Source of the DNA: Cymbomonas tetramitiformis
Lineage: Eukaryota > Chlorophyta > Pyramimonadophyceae > Pyramimonadales > Pyramimonadaceae
DNA length: 43,233 bases
Reading direction: 5' to 3'
Assembly: GCA_001247695.2 (NCBI GenBank)
Contig: LGRX02030515.1
Location: forward strand, 1-43,233
The notes under the pieces are model-generated. The model made no database searches, was not told the DNA's origin, and worked only from the letters and a program-made list of their open reading frames with translations. Positions 27,639 through 37,487 of the stretch are shown piece after piece (position 1 is the stretch's first letter; every line of letters begins with the position of its first letter). The translations under genes were made by a program, and so were the position numbers.

Positions 27639-28847
27639 GTATTGCCGTTGATGTCGGGTGCGGTTGGAAGCGAGGAGCAAGCTAATCGAGAGCTATTACG
27701 TTTTGCGATGAACCAAGGAGGTATCCCGGTCATCTTTCTCACCCACGACGAGCTCAAGGCCTTCGAGTCTGGCTCGTTGTCGAAAGTGTTACGAAAGTAT
27801 GTAGTGCACAATTCTAACGACAATTTTGTCGTTCTCGTGGCTGCCTCTCGGGACTTTGTGACTCAAGCGAAAGAGGGCTCAAGAATTCTTGGGCTCTTGT
27901 TACTCGGTCCCTTTTTTTCCTTGAGGGATCCCCTGTTCGCTGATTTGAGCCCCTGGACATTCGAGGAATATCAGGGGTTGCGCGACGATAGGCGTGCCTT
28001 AATGCGCGCAACCCTGAACGAAAAGGTAGCCGCGAAAACTTGGTGGAGCCCCCACTTCGACCCAAGGGCAGTCGATGTGCCCACGTACGCGTTTCGCGTG
28101 CAAATGATTTTATTGTTTCCTCCACCCCTCGATGAAAAGCGAGTGGTGTTGGAGCCCGAAGTCTTGAGCCAAAAGAGCAACGGCCAATTTTTCAACGACA
28201 ACCTTTTCCATGCCCTCGCAAGTCTCTTGGATAGACAAGTCTACAACAAGAGGGCCACGAGGCCATTCAAAGCGGTGTATGGGCCTTCCGCTAGTGGGCC
28301 TCCAATACAACAAGAGCAATTCGACTTGTTATTTTATGGTGGCGCCCCATCTTTGGTCTCCAAGACATTCGCTCAATCGCCTCCCACCTTCCTCCAATCG
28401 CCTCCCACCTTCCTTCCCCTAGTGCCTTCAAGGGATGCTTCAACCCTTGACCTAGGAAATGTGCGCATCGCCTCAAGGCACTCCGAGTCCGGCCGTGCTT
28501 TTTTATTGGAATACCTTCAAAGCAAGGCCAAGGAATGCGCGGGGGGAAAGGATGCCTTAGGCGAGGCCGTTAGCTTTTGGTTTGGGTGTGGTTTGATGCC
28601 GAACCAACCCTTTGGCTACCGCCTAAGCAAGTCCGACGTGCAACCGCCGGATCGTGTCATGGCTAGCCTTATGCTTTTGGCCACACAAGAGGCCAATCGT
28701 GGGCGGCATGACGTCAACCCGTTCCAAGTGAATGCGGTACACGTCCATGTCTTGCCCAAGGCGCACAATTCGGCTCGGGTGGAAGTGGACTTTGCCTTCA
28801 AAAAAGACTACCAAAGTTTTCTTTTTTTAAGGATCATTTGCGGGTAG
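27639..28847 (+). CDS. Unknown protein, main exon (about 400 aa)
   Basis: A long frame with codon use and composition of a real protein and no recognised family. Seen: a first domain with alternating hydrophobic strands (GIPVIFLTHDELKAF, NFVVLVAASRDFVTQAK), a middle part (TYAFRVQMILLFPPPLDEKR), an internal 21-bp duplication giving SPPTFLQSPPTFL, and a C-terminal part (VHVHVLPKAHNSARVEVDF). The frame ends at TAG 28845-28847 shortly after a run of seven T. A -1 shift at 28823-28829 continues into a further frame of about 115 codons. Whether the ribosome shifts or the T run has lost a base cannot be told here. Confidence 0.6.
   Translation, partial: VLPLMSGAVGSEEQANRELLRFAMNQGGIPVIFLTHDELKAFESGSLSKVLRKYVVHNSNDNFVVLVAASRDFVTQAKEGSRILGLLLLGPFFSLRDPLFADLSPWTFEEYQGLRDDRRALMRATLNEKVAAKTWWSPHFDPRAVDVPTYAFRVQMILLFPPPLDEKRVVLEPEVLSQKSNGQFFNDNLFHALASLLDRQVYNKRATRPFKAVYGPSASGPPIQQEQFDLLFYGGAPSLVSKTFAQSPPTFLQSPPTFLPLVPSRDASTLDLGNVRIASRHSESGRAFLLEYLQSKAKECAGGKDALGEAVSFWFGCGLMPNQPFGYRLSKSDVQPPDRVMASLMLLATQEANRGRHDVNPFQVNAVHVHVLPKAHNSARVEVDFAFKKDYQSFLFLRIICG
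28823..28829 (+). promoter_or_regulatory. Canonical -1 frameshift heptamer U UUU UUA
   Basis: TTTTTTA lies with its last two codons (TTT TTA) exactly in the zero frame, the X-XXY-YYZ arrangement used by retroviral -1 frameshift sites. After a one-base slip the next codon is AAG at 28829 and the frame is open to 29173. The zero-frame stop is only 15 bases after the heptamer. I did not prove a downstream pseudoknot. Confidence 0.5.
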
Positions 28848-29173
28848 TCCTTGTTGTTTTTGACAAGACCGCCGAGGAAGAGGCACCCGCGGAGTCCACG
28901 GAGGTGGATCCTACCTCCTTCACCATTCCCAAAGAGCCGCGGCCACCAACATCGGTGGACTTGAAGTTCAATGCCGTCAACAAGTTGAGTGTTGGGAGTG
29001 GGGAGCTCTTGGTCTTGAGTGGAGACATCGCAACCAAGGGCTTCAAAGTTCTTGCGGCCAAGAAACCCATGGGGGTCCGTGGTGTCATGGTGTTCCATAT
29101 GTGGGATACGGATACCCTTGTCACAACAAATAGAAACTTGAAAAGAAATGCCGATGACTTAAGTGCCGTGTAA
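28829..29173 (+). CDS. Continuation of unknown protein in -1 frame
   Basis: From AAG 28829 the -1 frame reads KDHLRVVLVVFDKTAEEEAP, an acidic/proline linker, and a final domain (VDLKFNAVNKLSVGSGELLV ... FHMWDTDTLVTTNRNL), stop at 29171-29173. There is no ATG near its beginning, so it depends on the upstream gene. With exons 1 and 2 the product would be about 530 aa. Confidence 0.5.
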   Translation, partial: KDHLRVVLVVFDKTAEEEAPAESTEVDPTSFTIPKEPRPPTSVDLKFNAVNKLSVGSGELLVLSGDIATKGFKVLAAKKPMGVRGVMVFHMWDTDTLVTTNRNLKRNADDLSAV

Positions 29174-29337
29174 TCCACTTCATTCATAGTGAGTATTAAC
29201 ACTTAACTTCTTGTGCTTTGCAATACTTGTATTCTTGATATCCGTATGCTTCCTTTCCTTCTTTATGTATGTGTTCATAACACTTAGGATAACTATCCTA
29301 ACTAGCCTTGCTTTGCTTCTATTCTTGATAAGAGCAT

Positions 29338-30609
29338 ATGAGCATCCATATTCCTTTGCTTGTTTCATTAAGTAGGTGCATAAATAACTTCGCATACTTT
29401 ACATATTCATACACGTGTGTGATAACAATTCCCCGCACCGCACTTAATAACTTTGCAAACTACGTATATATATTCAAATATTTGTGTGCTAACAATTCCC
29501 CGCCCGCACCACACTACACGGTCAAGATACCATATTATTTACGGCTCGTATATAGCCACAAGAAATGGGTATCAGATTTTGGGTTTCACTTATCCTATCA
29601 CAACGAACAATATATCGTTGTGTTCGTCTATAAAATCCCTTTATGTATGCAAAGTTTCATTCCAAAAGACCTCGTGACTCAAAAGTTATTCACGGTCAAG
29701 ATACCATATTATTTACGGCTCGTATATAGCCACAAGAAATGGGTATCAGATTTTGGGTTTCACTTATCCTATCACAACGAACAATATATCGTTGTGTTCG
29801 TCTATAAAATCCCTTTATGTATGCAAAGTTTCATCCCAAAAGACCTCGTGACTCAAAAGTTATTCACGGTCAAGATACCCTATTATTTACGGCTCGTATA
29901 TAGCCACAAGAAATGGGTATCAGATTTTCGGTTTCACTTATCCTATCACAACGAACAATATATCGTTGTGTTCGTCTATAAAATCCCTTTATGTATGCAA
30001 AGTTTCATTCCAAAAGACCTCGTGACTCAAAAGTTATTCACGGTCAAGATACCCTATTATTTACGGCTCGTATATAGCCACAAGAAATGGGTATCAGATT
30101 TTGGGTTTCACTTATCCTATCACAACAAACAATATATCGTTGTGTTCGTCTATAAAATCCCTTTATGTATGCAAAGTTTCATTCCAAAAGACCTCGTGAC
30201 TCAAAAGTTATTCACGGTCAAGATACCCTATTATTTACGGCTCGTATATAGCCACAAGAAATGGGTATCAGATTTTCGGTTTCACTTATCCTATCACAAC
30301 GAACAATATATCGTTGTGTTCGTCTATAAAATCCCTTTATGTATGCAAAGTTTCATCCCAAAAGACCTCGTGACTCAAAAGTTATTCACGGTCAAGATAC
30401 CATATTATTTACGGCTCGTATATAGCCACAAGAAATGGGTATCAGATTTTCGGTTTCACTTATCCTATCACAACGAACAATATATCGTTGTGTTCGTCTA
30501 TAAAATCCCTTTATGTATGCAAAGTTTCATCCCAAAAGACCTCGTGACTCAAAAGTTATTCACGGTCAAGATACCCTATTATTTACGGCTCGTATTGTCA
30601 GGGTTATGA
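29338..30609 (+). CDS. Open frame across satellite: 58-residue repeats
   Basis: ATG at 29338 opens 423 codons that include six copies of a 58-residue repeat (each starting TVKIPYYLRLVYSHKKWVSD) because the DNA unit of 174 bp is a multiple of three. Differences between copies are few (Pro and Ile codons silent, Gly/Arg and Glu/Lys changes). It is more likely a satellite array that happens to be open than a gene: the N-terminal 60 residues are low-complexity and no domain is recognised. A repeat-protein gene cannot be excluded. Confidence 0.3.
   Translation: MSIHIPLLVSLSRCINNFAYFTYSYTCVITIPRTALNNFANYVYIFKYLCANNSPPAPHYTVKIPYYLRLVYSHKKWVSDFGFHLSYHNEQYIVVFVYKIPLCMQSFIPKDLVTQKLFTVKIPYYLRLVYSHKKWVSDFGFHLSYHNEQYIVVFVYKIPLCMQSFIPKDLVTQKLFTVKIPYYLRLVYSHKKWVSDFRFHLSYHNEQYIVVFVYKIPLCMQSFIPKDLVTQKLFTVKIPYYLRLVYSHKKWVSDFGFHLSYHNKQYIVVFVYKIPLCMQSFIPKDLVTQKLFTVKIPYYLRLVYSHKKWVSDFRFHLSYHNEQYIVVFVYKIPLCMQSFIPKDLVTQKLFTVKIPYYLRLVYSHKKWVSDFRFHLSYHNEQYIVVFVYKIPLCMQSFIPKDLVTQKLFTVKIPYYLRLVLSGL
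29517..30598 (+). repeat. 174-bp satellite, six units plus partial
   Basis: Units start with CACGGTCAAGATACC at 29517, 29691, 29865, 30039, 30213, 30387 and (partial) 30561, exactly 174 bp apart without a single indel. Identity is very high, so expansion is recent. A 52-bp piece of it is found at 25300-25351. Confidence 0.95.
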
Positions 30610-30835
30610 CCGATGACATATGTGTCATACATGTCATACGTGTCATACCTGTCATACATGTCATACCATGTCATGTCATGTCATGTCATATATTATTATG
30701 ACAGTCGGTCATGTCATATATTATTATGACAGTCGACAGTATGGTCGATCATGACTGTACAGGTCGAGTCGCGTCATACATTTATGACAGTCGTCAGTAC
30801 GGTCGACGATGACTGTACATGTCGCCAGATGATTA
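30599..30835. repeat. GTCATAC/GTCATGTCAT microsatellite and ATGACAGTCG repeats
   Basis: CATGTCATAC-type 10-bp steps (30618-30670), a GTCAT run (30668-30690) and three blocks of ATGACAGTCG (30699, 30727, 30784) with inverted GACTGTAC/GTACGGTCG pieces. No gene. Confidence 0.7.
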
Positions 30836-33616
30836 TGTCATATCATCAGGCATCCCTGTCATCGAGAGTTCGTATGATTGAACTCGAAGATGGCAAAGTA
30901 AAGATACATCTTGGAAACAAACCAAGAACCATCTTTAGCTTTCAGCATGCGCAGAACTCGCATGTGCAGCATGAACGAACTAGTCGTTACTACCATGTTG
31001 GTCGTTCAACCTACGTCTCGGGTTCACAACCCAATGGCGGTACCATCTAAGATGATGGGTGACGTAGGTATAAAAGTGAGGAAGCGTTGTGCTTCAGCAG
31101 ATCCTCTTACAGAGACTGCACTCACAAACCTGCTCATCCGTTCACCTGCATTGCTGTCCAACTTTGCAGTGTTTCTTTTGTATATTGATAATATATTCAC
31201 GGCGCTTGTATCTACAGCCGTATCAGTGGTATTCTAAAAGTCGTCAAGGCACGATACTCGAGAACCCAAGTGGGTGCAGTGATAGACATAGCATATTTAA
31301 TATTGTTCGCAGGTTGCAGGAGGCGCACATACGATAGCGCTCGCATAAAATTGAATATCTGCAGCCCGAATAATATACGTTCGCATATAGAACCGTGACA
31401 GTGGCATTGCTTCCGCTCAGGCGAAGAACGAGAACTCAAGTGCAGCAGAATTGACACATATACGTATATTGATTTGTATACAGCGCGACTGAGTTCGCAT
31501 ACATACCGTCGAATATCTGCACATACACGACAGCTTTCGCTTCAATACATCGTCAGCGATCCGAGCGGAATTGTGCATAAAATTGTCGGCGCGACATAAA
31601 TCACATTCAGCATATACTGCGTCGAGGTGTGCGCACGATATATGTATGCTGTCAATAATCGCAGGGTATGGTACGATGTGCGAGAATTAAGCGCGCATAT
31701 GAAAAATGAGCGTCAGTGCATATAATCTCATCAACTGCAACAGAGATGCACATAATCTCATCATCAGCGACAGCGACATTCGCAATTGTACCGCGCGACC
31801 CGTACAGTATACATAAAGATGTGCGATGATCACAATTCATACCGTGCGACGCAGATGTGCGATGATCATAGTTCGTACCGTGCGACGCATGCATCAACAT
31901 GCATATCGACATGCGACATACACAATTCGTATCACGCGCATACATAGTGTGCAAAATCTCGATGTTCGTACCATATCGCACCAAGTGGGCGCATACAGCG
32001 ACATATTGACGCATGATAAAATAAGGCCCAACTATACACATACATGCTGCGCAGAGATACTGTGTGCGACATCAGCATTGTTATACACACACATGCTGTG
32101 CAGAGATAGAGTGTGCGATATCGTCATCGTCATACACATGAATACTGTGATTGTGAATGAATGGTTATTATTATCACACTTATCATTATTATCACAGATC
32201 ACTATCACATGGCATACTTTGATTGTGTGCACAGGATATACATGTGATCAAGCTAGATATACACATGTAAAAATCCAGTATGCATGCATACATGCATAAA
32301 TACTTTGCTACTACTGTGCATGGTATATATACATCCATACATTATTGCTTGACATGCACGCATGCAACCTGATCACGATAGCGGCTGTGCATACTGTCAT
32401 ACATACTTATTTACTGTGACATATTGCTAGAACTTGCAAGTCCAGTGCTATATTCAAAACCCAAGTAGTATAAGATGCCAGTCTTGATTGTTAAGACAGG
32501 AATTAGTACAGTTGTTCCATGACGAAGGATTTGGGATTGGACATATGTTCTCCTGTTAATCAAGTTGGATACTCATCGGAGCTACTTGTGAAATTTACCA
32601 TTCAACTCATCATTCATCAGGATGAGATGTACAAGATTACAGCAGTATACTAAAAATATTGATATACATCATACTTGTGATATGCTGTCCAGTGGTATAC
32701 AGACAAACCTGTATGATTAACTTATATCGATTTACTTCAGTGTACTCAATCAGTAAGTACATATACAATATATAGTTACTGTGTATACCATCCCATCAGA
32801 TGCACATCACTATAAAACTAGATATAACAGTACTTATCATAGTCCTTACAATAATATTAATGTCAGTACATGTTATGGATATATTGACATTACACTAAGT
32901 CAGCAAGTGTACATGATCAATGTATAATACCAATATCTTATACATAATACATAGATACCATTTTCCAAACACATGTGCGTGGAAAATGTCAGTGATTGCG
33001 ATAGATAAGGGAGCAGGATAAGACAAGATGCTGTAGGGCTGGATGGAGTTATCTCCAGACCCGAAGGCAAGATACTGCACCCATTAAACAGCTGGTAACT
33101 GTTGGGTGCAGTCCACTCGTCATTCCACACACTATCGCTGGAGCAACATCAATATCTACATTGCATTCTGACAGTTGATACAGATGATCACTTCACATGC
33201 ATGTACCAACTCAGATCAGCAACCATACATGAATTGACAAAAGGTGGTTGTGGACGTACACACACACAAACATTGTGTTGTGTAAAAACTGCTCAGATTA
33301 TATCTAGCAGTGTCCAGATATATTTGAACATAGAGATATCACTTGATATACTCGTTGTATACATCCAAATATATCTTAGGATCTGACACAACTGTGAATT
33401 CATTTACAGTTGATATATCTTAAATATCACCAGAGAGTGCATTTGCCTCCATGGGTTTCAATCAGTAAAACCCAGAAATGTGATCAACCTCAGATGTTGA
33501 TATGCAGAATAATTCACTTTTATGCCATGAAATTTGTCATGTGCAAAGGTGAAGTGATTTGCAGTGCTTCTGTACTTTGCAGTCCACACACACACAGAGA
33601 TATGTATATATATATA
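30836..33616. other. Repetitive gene-poor tract
   Basis: No gene is convincing. A TATA-like GGTATAAAAG lies at about 31067, preceded by a short open stretch (MIELEDGKVKIHLG... from 30871) of unknown reality. Duplications: AGATGTGCGATGATCA units at 31817 and 31853; an ACATGCTGYGCAGAGATA unit at about 32042 and 32091. An imperfect hairpin around CTGCACCCA...TGGGTGCAG spans 33074-33114, and a related copy occurs at 39208-39245, so this tract and 38-43 kb share a diverged dispersed repeat. A (TA)n run at 33603-33620 is the landing site of the Ginger-like element. Confidence 0.45.
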
Positions 33617-33620
33617 TATA

Positions 33621-33663
33621 TGTTGTAGCGTGAACTCGCATTCCCTAAAACTCGCATATCACA
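33621..33663 (+). repeat. Left terminal inverted repeat of Ginger-like element
   Basis: TGTTGTAGCGT, one mismatch, AACTCGCAT, spacer, AACTCGCAT. It pairs with 37992-38034. The doubled AACTCGCAT looks like a transposase-binding site. Confidence 0.9.
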
Positions 33664-33839
33664 AATTCCATACTGTACACTGCGTATAAACGTAACCTTT
33701 TACACATTTCCATTTATACACACGACGGTAGATGACACACCTACACCTCCGGAGCTGTGTCACGGTTTGGTTCACACGACAGAGCTGGCGTGGGGCAACT
33801 GCGATCGGATGGGAGAATTACTGTACTGTACCGTGACAC

Positions 33840-33870
33840 TGTACAGTACTGTACAGTACTGATGAGAATC
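33840..33870 (+). repeat. GTACAGTACT microsatellite
   Basis: Short GTACAGTACTGTACAGTACT tract inside the 5' non-coding part of the Ginger-like element, self-complementary and so able to fold. Confidence 0.7.
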
Positions 33871-34175
33871 ACTTGATGCACACGACAGGGACAGTCGCAT
33901 ACAGGCACCCGACAAATTCGAAATTGGTATTCGACTCATCGATCATTCGACCATTCGACTTCATCGAAAACTACCCGTGTGGTGAGAATTCTGATCGTCG
34001 AAGAGTTCCCAGCCTTGCATTACGATAGTGGCACCAGTCTTTCTATTCGGAAGCCCAAAGGTCTTTCTCATACGATGCATCCTTGCTGTATATCAAACAG
34101 TTTTTTTCAGAACTTCTTAACGACTATTATTTTGAATGCTCGCAGTTCATTTTCGTCTTCCATAAGCACTTCTGT

Positions 34176-34373
34176 ATGCCTTCCAAAGCATCGAACAATA
34201 TTGAGGACATCCTTCCCGCTTTAGAACTTTTAGTTTGCAAGCTCATTGAAACAAATACCGCCTGTGCATCCAGCGCACAATATTCCCCGTCGGCCGCTTC
34301 CGAATTCGCATCTCGTGCCAATAGCTGGACAGAAAGGCTTGAAGGTCTAAAAAAGCGACGCGCCGAACGCAAG
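34176..34373 (+). CDS. Small accessory gene in Ginger-like element, exon 1
   Basis: ATG at 34176 (MPSKASNNIEDILPALELL) gives 66 codons ending in a charged coiled-coil-like stretch (WTERLEGLKKRRAERK) and a donor, AAG/GTGAGC. Exon 2 begins after CACGCAG at 34500, phase 0, and reads into a basic segment, with a stop at 34620-34622. Together about 106 aa, with no recognised domain. Alternatively these are 5' exons of the transposase with a donor I have not identified. Confidence 0.45.
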
Positions 34374-34499
34374 GTGAGCGACTTCTTTTTTATTGTTGTT
34401 GTTGTAGTTGCCAAAACCATGCATTTTGTTCAACCACGCTCCCCGCTCTTTGCGTTTTCGCGGCTTATTTAACCGCACATCGCTCACGCACGCACGCAG

Positions 34500-34622
34500 A
34501 CTCATCAACATCAGCCTTCTAAACGTTCTTCACGCCGCCGCTCAGACCGCATTGCTGCCATTCAGCATAATCGTTTGCCCAAGCGTGTCCAGGATATCTT
34601 GGATTACTGGAACAACGCCTGA
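34500..34622 (+). CDS. Small accessory gene, exon 2
   Basis: Reads THQHQPSKRSSRRRSDRIAA and then RLPKRVQDILDYWNNA-stop. The Arg/Lys-rich part could bind DNA. The splice phase agrees with exon 1 (intron 34374-34499). Confidence 0.4.
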   Translation, partial: THQHQPSKRSSRRRSDRIAAIQHNRLPKRVQDILDYWNNA

Positions 34623-34803
34623 GGTCCGCTTCCTACCAAGCAACTATCGATGGCACATAATTACCCCAGATGTATTTCAAAATATGCGCATATCTCTTAC
34701 CGCTTTCTTCCCTTTTTGCCAGTGATTCTCCCTCTCTTCGCCTCTGTCACTCACTGCCGGCGTTTCTGCTGTCCTTGTATCCCGGCCCGTACGCAGGTTC
34801 CAT

Positions 34804-35094
34804 ATGCCACCCAAAAAAAAACTGAAACCTTTACCTTGGCAGGCCTCTATCATCACCAGTTTCCTGAAGCACTCCGATAAAATCTGCGTTTGCTACACTT
34901 GCTTGCTAACACGCTACTTCGCGCTACCAAATACATCTGATCCTACCCGCCACGACAACCCTCAACAACCGACATCTTCCGCCTGCTCCTCCCCCGCCTC
35001 CACGTCCATCCCCACGCCAGTTTCCCAACCCCCACCTCCTGAAAATCAGCGACGTAGATCCCTTCGCATTAGGAAGTCTCTTGCACACGCTTGA
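34804..35094 (+). CDS. Unknown frame in Ginger-like element (96 aa)
   Basis: ATG at 34804 (MPPKKKLKPLPWQASIITSF) follows a CGCAG acceptor-like site. It contains KICVCYTCLL (possible zinc ligands), a long Ser/Pro/Thr-rich low-complexity stretch, and a basic end (RRRSLRIRKSLAHA). It may be a separate small protein or an N-terminal part of the transposase. Confidence 0.35.
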   Translation: MPPKKKLKPLPWQASIITSFLKHSDKICVCYTCLLTRYFALPNTSDPTRHDNPQQPTSSACSSPASTSIPTPVSQPPPPENQRRRSLRIRKSLAHA

Positions 35095-35099
35095 CCTTC

Positions 35100-35858
35100 A
35101 TGCCTCCTGGCGGGTCTGAGCATTACCGCGGCCTTGGTTGGCGGGTTATTCACGACCCTCACTACATCAAACTTCGAGACTTCCTTGATCCATCAGAGTC
35201 CCCCACCTCGACTACCATTACCCCACGCCCAGCCCGTAAAGTCCCTCGAAGCATCCTGCCCGGAGGTACCTTGAACCTCTCCGACTTCACCGTTCTCAAG
35301 CCGACAGCGGATACACCCACAATCACTGAAGCTGACTCCAAAAAGTCCTTTGAGAACCTTCAGCAGTTCTTGCTGCAGGTATCTCTCCAATCTTCAGCTC
35401 CTTTTCGTTCTGCCCTATTTCACCTTCAACATCTTTCTCACGCCTTCCCTGCCATTGTTCGTCCGCAGGCATCCCCGCTTGCGCGTAAGAATGTCACCTC
35501 CGACGGTGAAGCAGAGTGGATTCTACTGTGCCCCCCCGAACTGTGGAACCACGCCGCCAACACCGCGCATTTGCTCCACGGTTGTGGTGGCCGGGATGAT
35601 GCACGCAAGACGCTTCGTTCCCACAGCATCACAAACATCCCCGACTCTGTCATTATGCCCATCCTTCAGTCGTGCCCCAACTGCCTCATCAACAAAGCAC
35701 CGCCCCCTATGCGTCACACCACTGCCATTCGCCCTCGTGGTGAGGAACGCGTTCAGTGTTGGGACTGCACCATGTTTGGCGAGGGCACCGAAGGCCAAAT
35801 CCACGCAGTCGATATGCCTGGCACCTATCACGAAGTTTTTCACATCGATACCGAAAAG
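35100..35858 (+). CDS. Ginger-like transposase exon 1: HHCC zinc finger and first catalytic Asp
   Basis: ATG at 35100. Residues up to about 130 are of unknown fold. Then comes the integrase zinc-binding region with His residues in NHAANTAHLLHGCGG and the Cys pair in SCPNCLINK, the HHCC module of gypsy/retroviral integrases. VQCWDCTMFGEG follows and contains the first catalytic Asp. The exon ends HIDTEK with a donor AAG/GTGATT at 35858/35859. The next exon starts at 35953 after TTTCCCAG, phase 0. Role: DNA cleavage and strand transfer of the element ends. Confidence 0.8.
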
Positions 35859-35952
35859 GTGATTCCTCCACTCACCTCTCCCACGTTTTTCCTCATACCT
35901 CCTCTTACTATCGTCACTTCTTTATAACGACGGAACTTTATCCCTTTCCCAG

Positions 35953-36057
35953 ATGTTCGTTGTCGCCGCCGCCATGGCGAAATCCTGGATGTCCTACGAC
36001 GCTCCCGGTGCCATCCGATGTGACAACGGCCCTGCCTTCGTTGGCCAACTAATTCAG
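35953..36057 (+). CDS. Ginger-like transposase exon 2: second catalytic Asp
   Basis: A short 105-nt exon reads MFVVAAAMAKSW... and AIRCDNGPAFVGQLIQ, with the second catalytic Asp in the classic DNGPAF context. It ends at the donor CAG/GTGACG, phase 0. Confidence 0.85.
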
Positions 36058-36291
36058 GTGACGTCTTCCTTTCCCCTTTGCAGGCTCGCCGTGCCGGCTT
36101 CTCCTATTGCCTTCTCTGGCAAGCCTCCCTCGAAAACAATGTGGACATGGCTAACACCCATCTGGACACTGAAGTACTCGACGAATCCCTTGAAGAACTT
36201 CTTCAGTTTTTTCCTGCATCTCCCACCCTTGACCTCTACTTCTACTGACAACCCCTTCCTTCCTCTCACGCACCACTCTCACACCTCCCAG

Positions 36292-36705
36292 ATCCTGCGC
36301 AACGTCTTCGGTATCTCCCTCCGCCTCATTGAGAGTCGTCAGGCGCATCAAAACGGCAAGATCGAGCGCGCCCACCGTCCCGTTATCCAAAAGGCCAAGT
36401 CCCTTCGTACCCAATTCCCTCACCTTTCCACCTTCGAGGCCATGGACATGGCTTGCTCCATCGTCAACAAGTCTTACTGTCGCGCCCTGGGCATGAGTCC
36501 ATGGGAGTTTCGCCATGGCAAAAAACCCTCCTCCATCATATCCACCACCATGCCTGCTGACGCTCCATGTGACTCCACCAACCCCGACAAGCCTCGCCAA
36601 ATCTCAGCCGGCAGCATCGCCGCCGTTGCCTCCGCTATTCGCCAGGAAGCCCTTGCACATCATCAGCGCTACCAGGACACCTATGATGGCAAGGGACGTG
36701 TCAAG
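36292..36705 (+). CDS. Ginger-like transposase exon 3: catalytic Glu
   Basis: Starts after CACCTCCCAG with ILRNVFGISLRLIESRQAHQ and contains NGKIERAHRPVIQKAK, where IER supplies the catalytic Glu. After splicing out 36058-36291, exactly 35 residues lie between the Asp of DNGPAF and this Glu, the D,D35E spacing, which is strong support for the intron. It continues with the integrase C-terminal helices (MDMACSIVNKSYCRALGMSP, WEFRHGKKP). Donor AAG/GTTTGT at 36705. Confidence 0.88.
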
Positions 36706-36784
36706 GTTTGTCCATTCGTTCCCCACGCATTCTTGCATCCTCTCAGCCCTGATAGCAGCCCTGATCAGCCCCTCTGACACGCAG

Positions 36785-36998
36785 GATTCGCACATCCGGG
36801 TTAATGACCTGGTCACCGTCCGCATCCCCCGCGATACGCGCGACACCATCACCAAATCCAAAATCCTCGGCTTCACCAAAAAAGGCCCGTATCTGTGCAT
36901 CGGGGTGGTTGGCAAGGGATTGCTGCGTTTGCGTGATGTTCTGTGGGGCACCGACCTTTCCAAGCCCGTCACCCGCTCCCAATGCCACATTTTCAGGC
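36785..36998 (+). CDS. Ginger-like transposase exon 4: GPY/F-like module
   Basis: After ACACGCAG the frame reads DSHIRVNDLVTVRIPRDTR, then KSKILGFTKKGPYLCIGVV and GKGLLRLRDVLW, the small SH3-like GPY/F module found after gypsy and Ginger integrase cores. The 3' end is approximate. A possible further exon (from 36999 after TTTTCAG, reading ACYSSLHAES...) and its donor are not resolved. Confidence 0.65.
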
Positions 36999-37198
36999 AT
37001 GCTACTCTTCCCTCCACGCAGAATCCCTCTCCCCGACATTCCTGCTCGGTTACTTTGCACCGTCTACGTATTATGGCACTCTTCAACTACCCTTTCCGCG
37101 CTTCGTTGTCATTCACGGCCTGCAGCATTCGCGCGGTCACCTGACATTCCTGTCAATGGCATATCTTCAGGCGGGCCGCCACCGACGCCTCCCCTCAG

Positions 37199-37405
37199 CA
37201 AATGGAGAGCACTCTGTTGTCCTTGAAAGACACCATCGAGGCAGCCTACGCCGCCAACATCGAGAACCTTGCATCCCTGAAAGACAAACTCAAAGACCGT
37301 CCCGATGCCCCAATCTGCACGAAGTGCAAAAAAGCAGTTGATCGCTACCACGCTCTCCGCATGTGCAAGCCATGTTATGGTCAGATTGCATATGCGCGCC
37401 TAAAG
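37199..37405 (+). CDS. Transposase exon: CxxC-CxxC zinc module
   Basis: After CCCCTCAG the frame reads QMESTLLSLKDTIEAAYAAN, a helical/coiled segment, and CTKCKKAVDRYHALRMCKPC, two CxxC pairs 16 residues apart, likely a small zinc module. Donor AAAG/GTACCA at 37405. Phase 0 on both sides. Confidence 0.65.
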
Positions 37406-37487
37406 GTACCATTCACCCTCTTCCTCTCCTACTCTTCGTTGCCTGCCTCGCCTGACCCCAACTCACTTGTACTCCTGCCACCTTCAG

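Noticed and set aside
29517..30598. CRISPR-like array
   Set aside because: Units are 174 bp and contiguous, without unique spacers. It is a satellite.
31066..31240. Promoter and gene start at GGTATAAAAG
   Set aside because: A TATA-like box is present, but no convincing coding sequence follows.
33074..33114. tRNA or structured RNA gene
   Set aside because: The hairpin CTGCACCCA...TGGGTGCAG lacks cloverleaf arms and has a diverged copy at 39208, so it is part of a dispersed repeat.
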